This document shows, piece by piece, positions 5,392 through 5,492 of a stretch of DNA of 5,492 nt. A model generated the notes under the pieces. That model made no database searches, had not been told where the DNA came from, and saw only the letters and a list, made by a program, of their open reading frames with translations. Position 1 is the stretch's first letter. Each line of letters opens with the position of its first letter. Source of the stretch: JBLHLB01 sp047618505 (lineage in GTDB: Bacteria; Planctomycetota; UBA1135; GCA-002686595); contig JBLHLB010000288.1 in assembly GCA_047618505.1 (NCBI GenBank), forward strand, positions 1 through 5,492, read 5' to 3'. A program made the position numbers and the translations under genes.

Positions 5392-5492
5392 ATGGCGAAG
5401 GCAGTCTGGGGGAAGTGCTTGAGGGAGTCCTACGCGATATCCAGCGCTTCCGGCGCGATGACGAAGCCTGCGAAGAAGAATCCGGCCAAGAA
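5392..5492 (+). CDS. N-terminus of a Lys/Ala-rich protein (partial at right edge)
   Basis: A plus-strand frame opens with ATG at 5392, preceded by GGAG six bases upstream, a well-placed ribosome binding site. It runs off the window after 33 codons. About 84 percent of these codons end in G or C, and the other plus-strand frame starting at 5364 (MGALHGGEV) has much weaker bias, so I prefer this one. The visible product begins MAKAVWGKCLRES and then becomes basic (MTKPAKKNPAK). An internal ATG at 5458 could be the true start, giving a Lys/Pro/Ala-rich tail of the kind seen at the N-termini of nucleic-acid-binding or histone-like proteins, but it lacks a ribosome binding site. The family cannot be named from 33 residues. 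It is divergent from the kinase gene. Confidence 0.35.
   Translation, partial: MAKAVWGKCLRESYAISSASGAMTKPAKKNPAK

Noticed and set aside
5364..5492. Plus-strand frame from ATG at 5364 (MGALHGGEV...)
   Set aside because: Its third-position G/C preference is much weaker than that of the overlapping frame from 5392, and it lacks a well-placed ribosome binding site.
1..5492. CRISPR arrays, insertion sequences, integrases, retron-like or phage genes
   Set aside because: I saw no regularly spaced direct repeats, no transposase or integrase motif, and no terminal inverted repeats bounding a segment.

Overview
This is a high-GC bacterial window. It probably comes from a Gram-negative soil or sediment lineage rich in eukaryotic-like kinases, such as Acidobacteriota, Gemmatimonadota, Myxococcota or Planctomycetota. 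The reasons are an 881-residue Ser/Thr kinase fused through one membrane helix to a PD40/TolB-like propeller, a lipoprotein carrying propeller repeats of the two-component-regulator type, and strong G/C preference at third codon positions in the clearest genes. The phylum is an inference; no phylogenetic marker gene is present.

Layout. (1) 1-743, minus strand: the first 247 residues of a lipoprotein with WFG...RYDG propeller repeats, running off the left edge. (2) 744-1151: no gene. This stretch holds a dense set of G-runs (851-935) just upstream of the lipoprotein start, a perfect 14-bp hairpin (1026-1058) and some weak secondary structure. (3) 1152-1231, minus strand: a tRNA-Cys-like sequence with a good T arm but broken D, anticodon and acceptor stems. 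(4) 1232-2148: a patchy region. Nothing convincing lies in 1232-1501, 1502-1852 may code on the minus strand, and 1888-2148 is a strongly coding plus-strand fragment with no good start. (5) 2243-2319: an intact tRNA-Arg(CCU) with encoded CCA. Twelve bases after it comes the N-terminus of a type I methyltransferase (HsdM), broken by a stop at codon 14 and losing similarity after codon 21. (6) 2553-5198, minus strand: the kinase-propeller gene. (7) 5199-5391: the spacer upstream of the kinase start, with an operator-like palindrome. (8) 5392-5492, plus strand: the probable start of a Lys/Ala-rich protein cut by the right edge.

The two well-supported proteins both have features of an envelope-facing sensor: a transmembrane receptor kinase and a surface propeller lipoprotein. 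They lie about 1.8 kb apart and are not an operon. Between them is a tRNA-associated scar with a decayed tRNA, gene fragments and an hsdM relic, best read as an integration hot spot that once held a restriction-modification system. I see no intact new system. The most interesting material is the decayed region around the tRNA.
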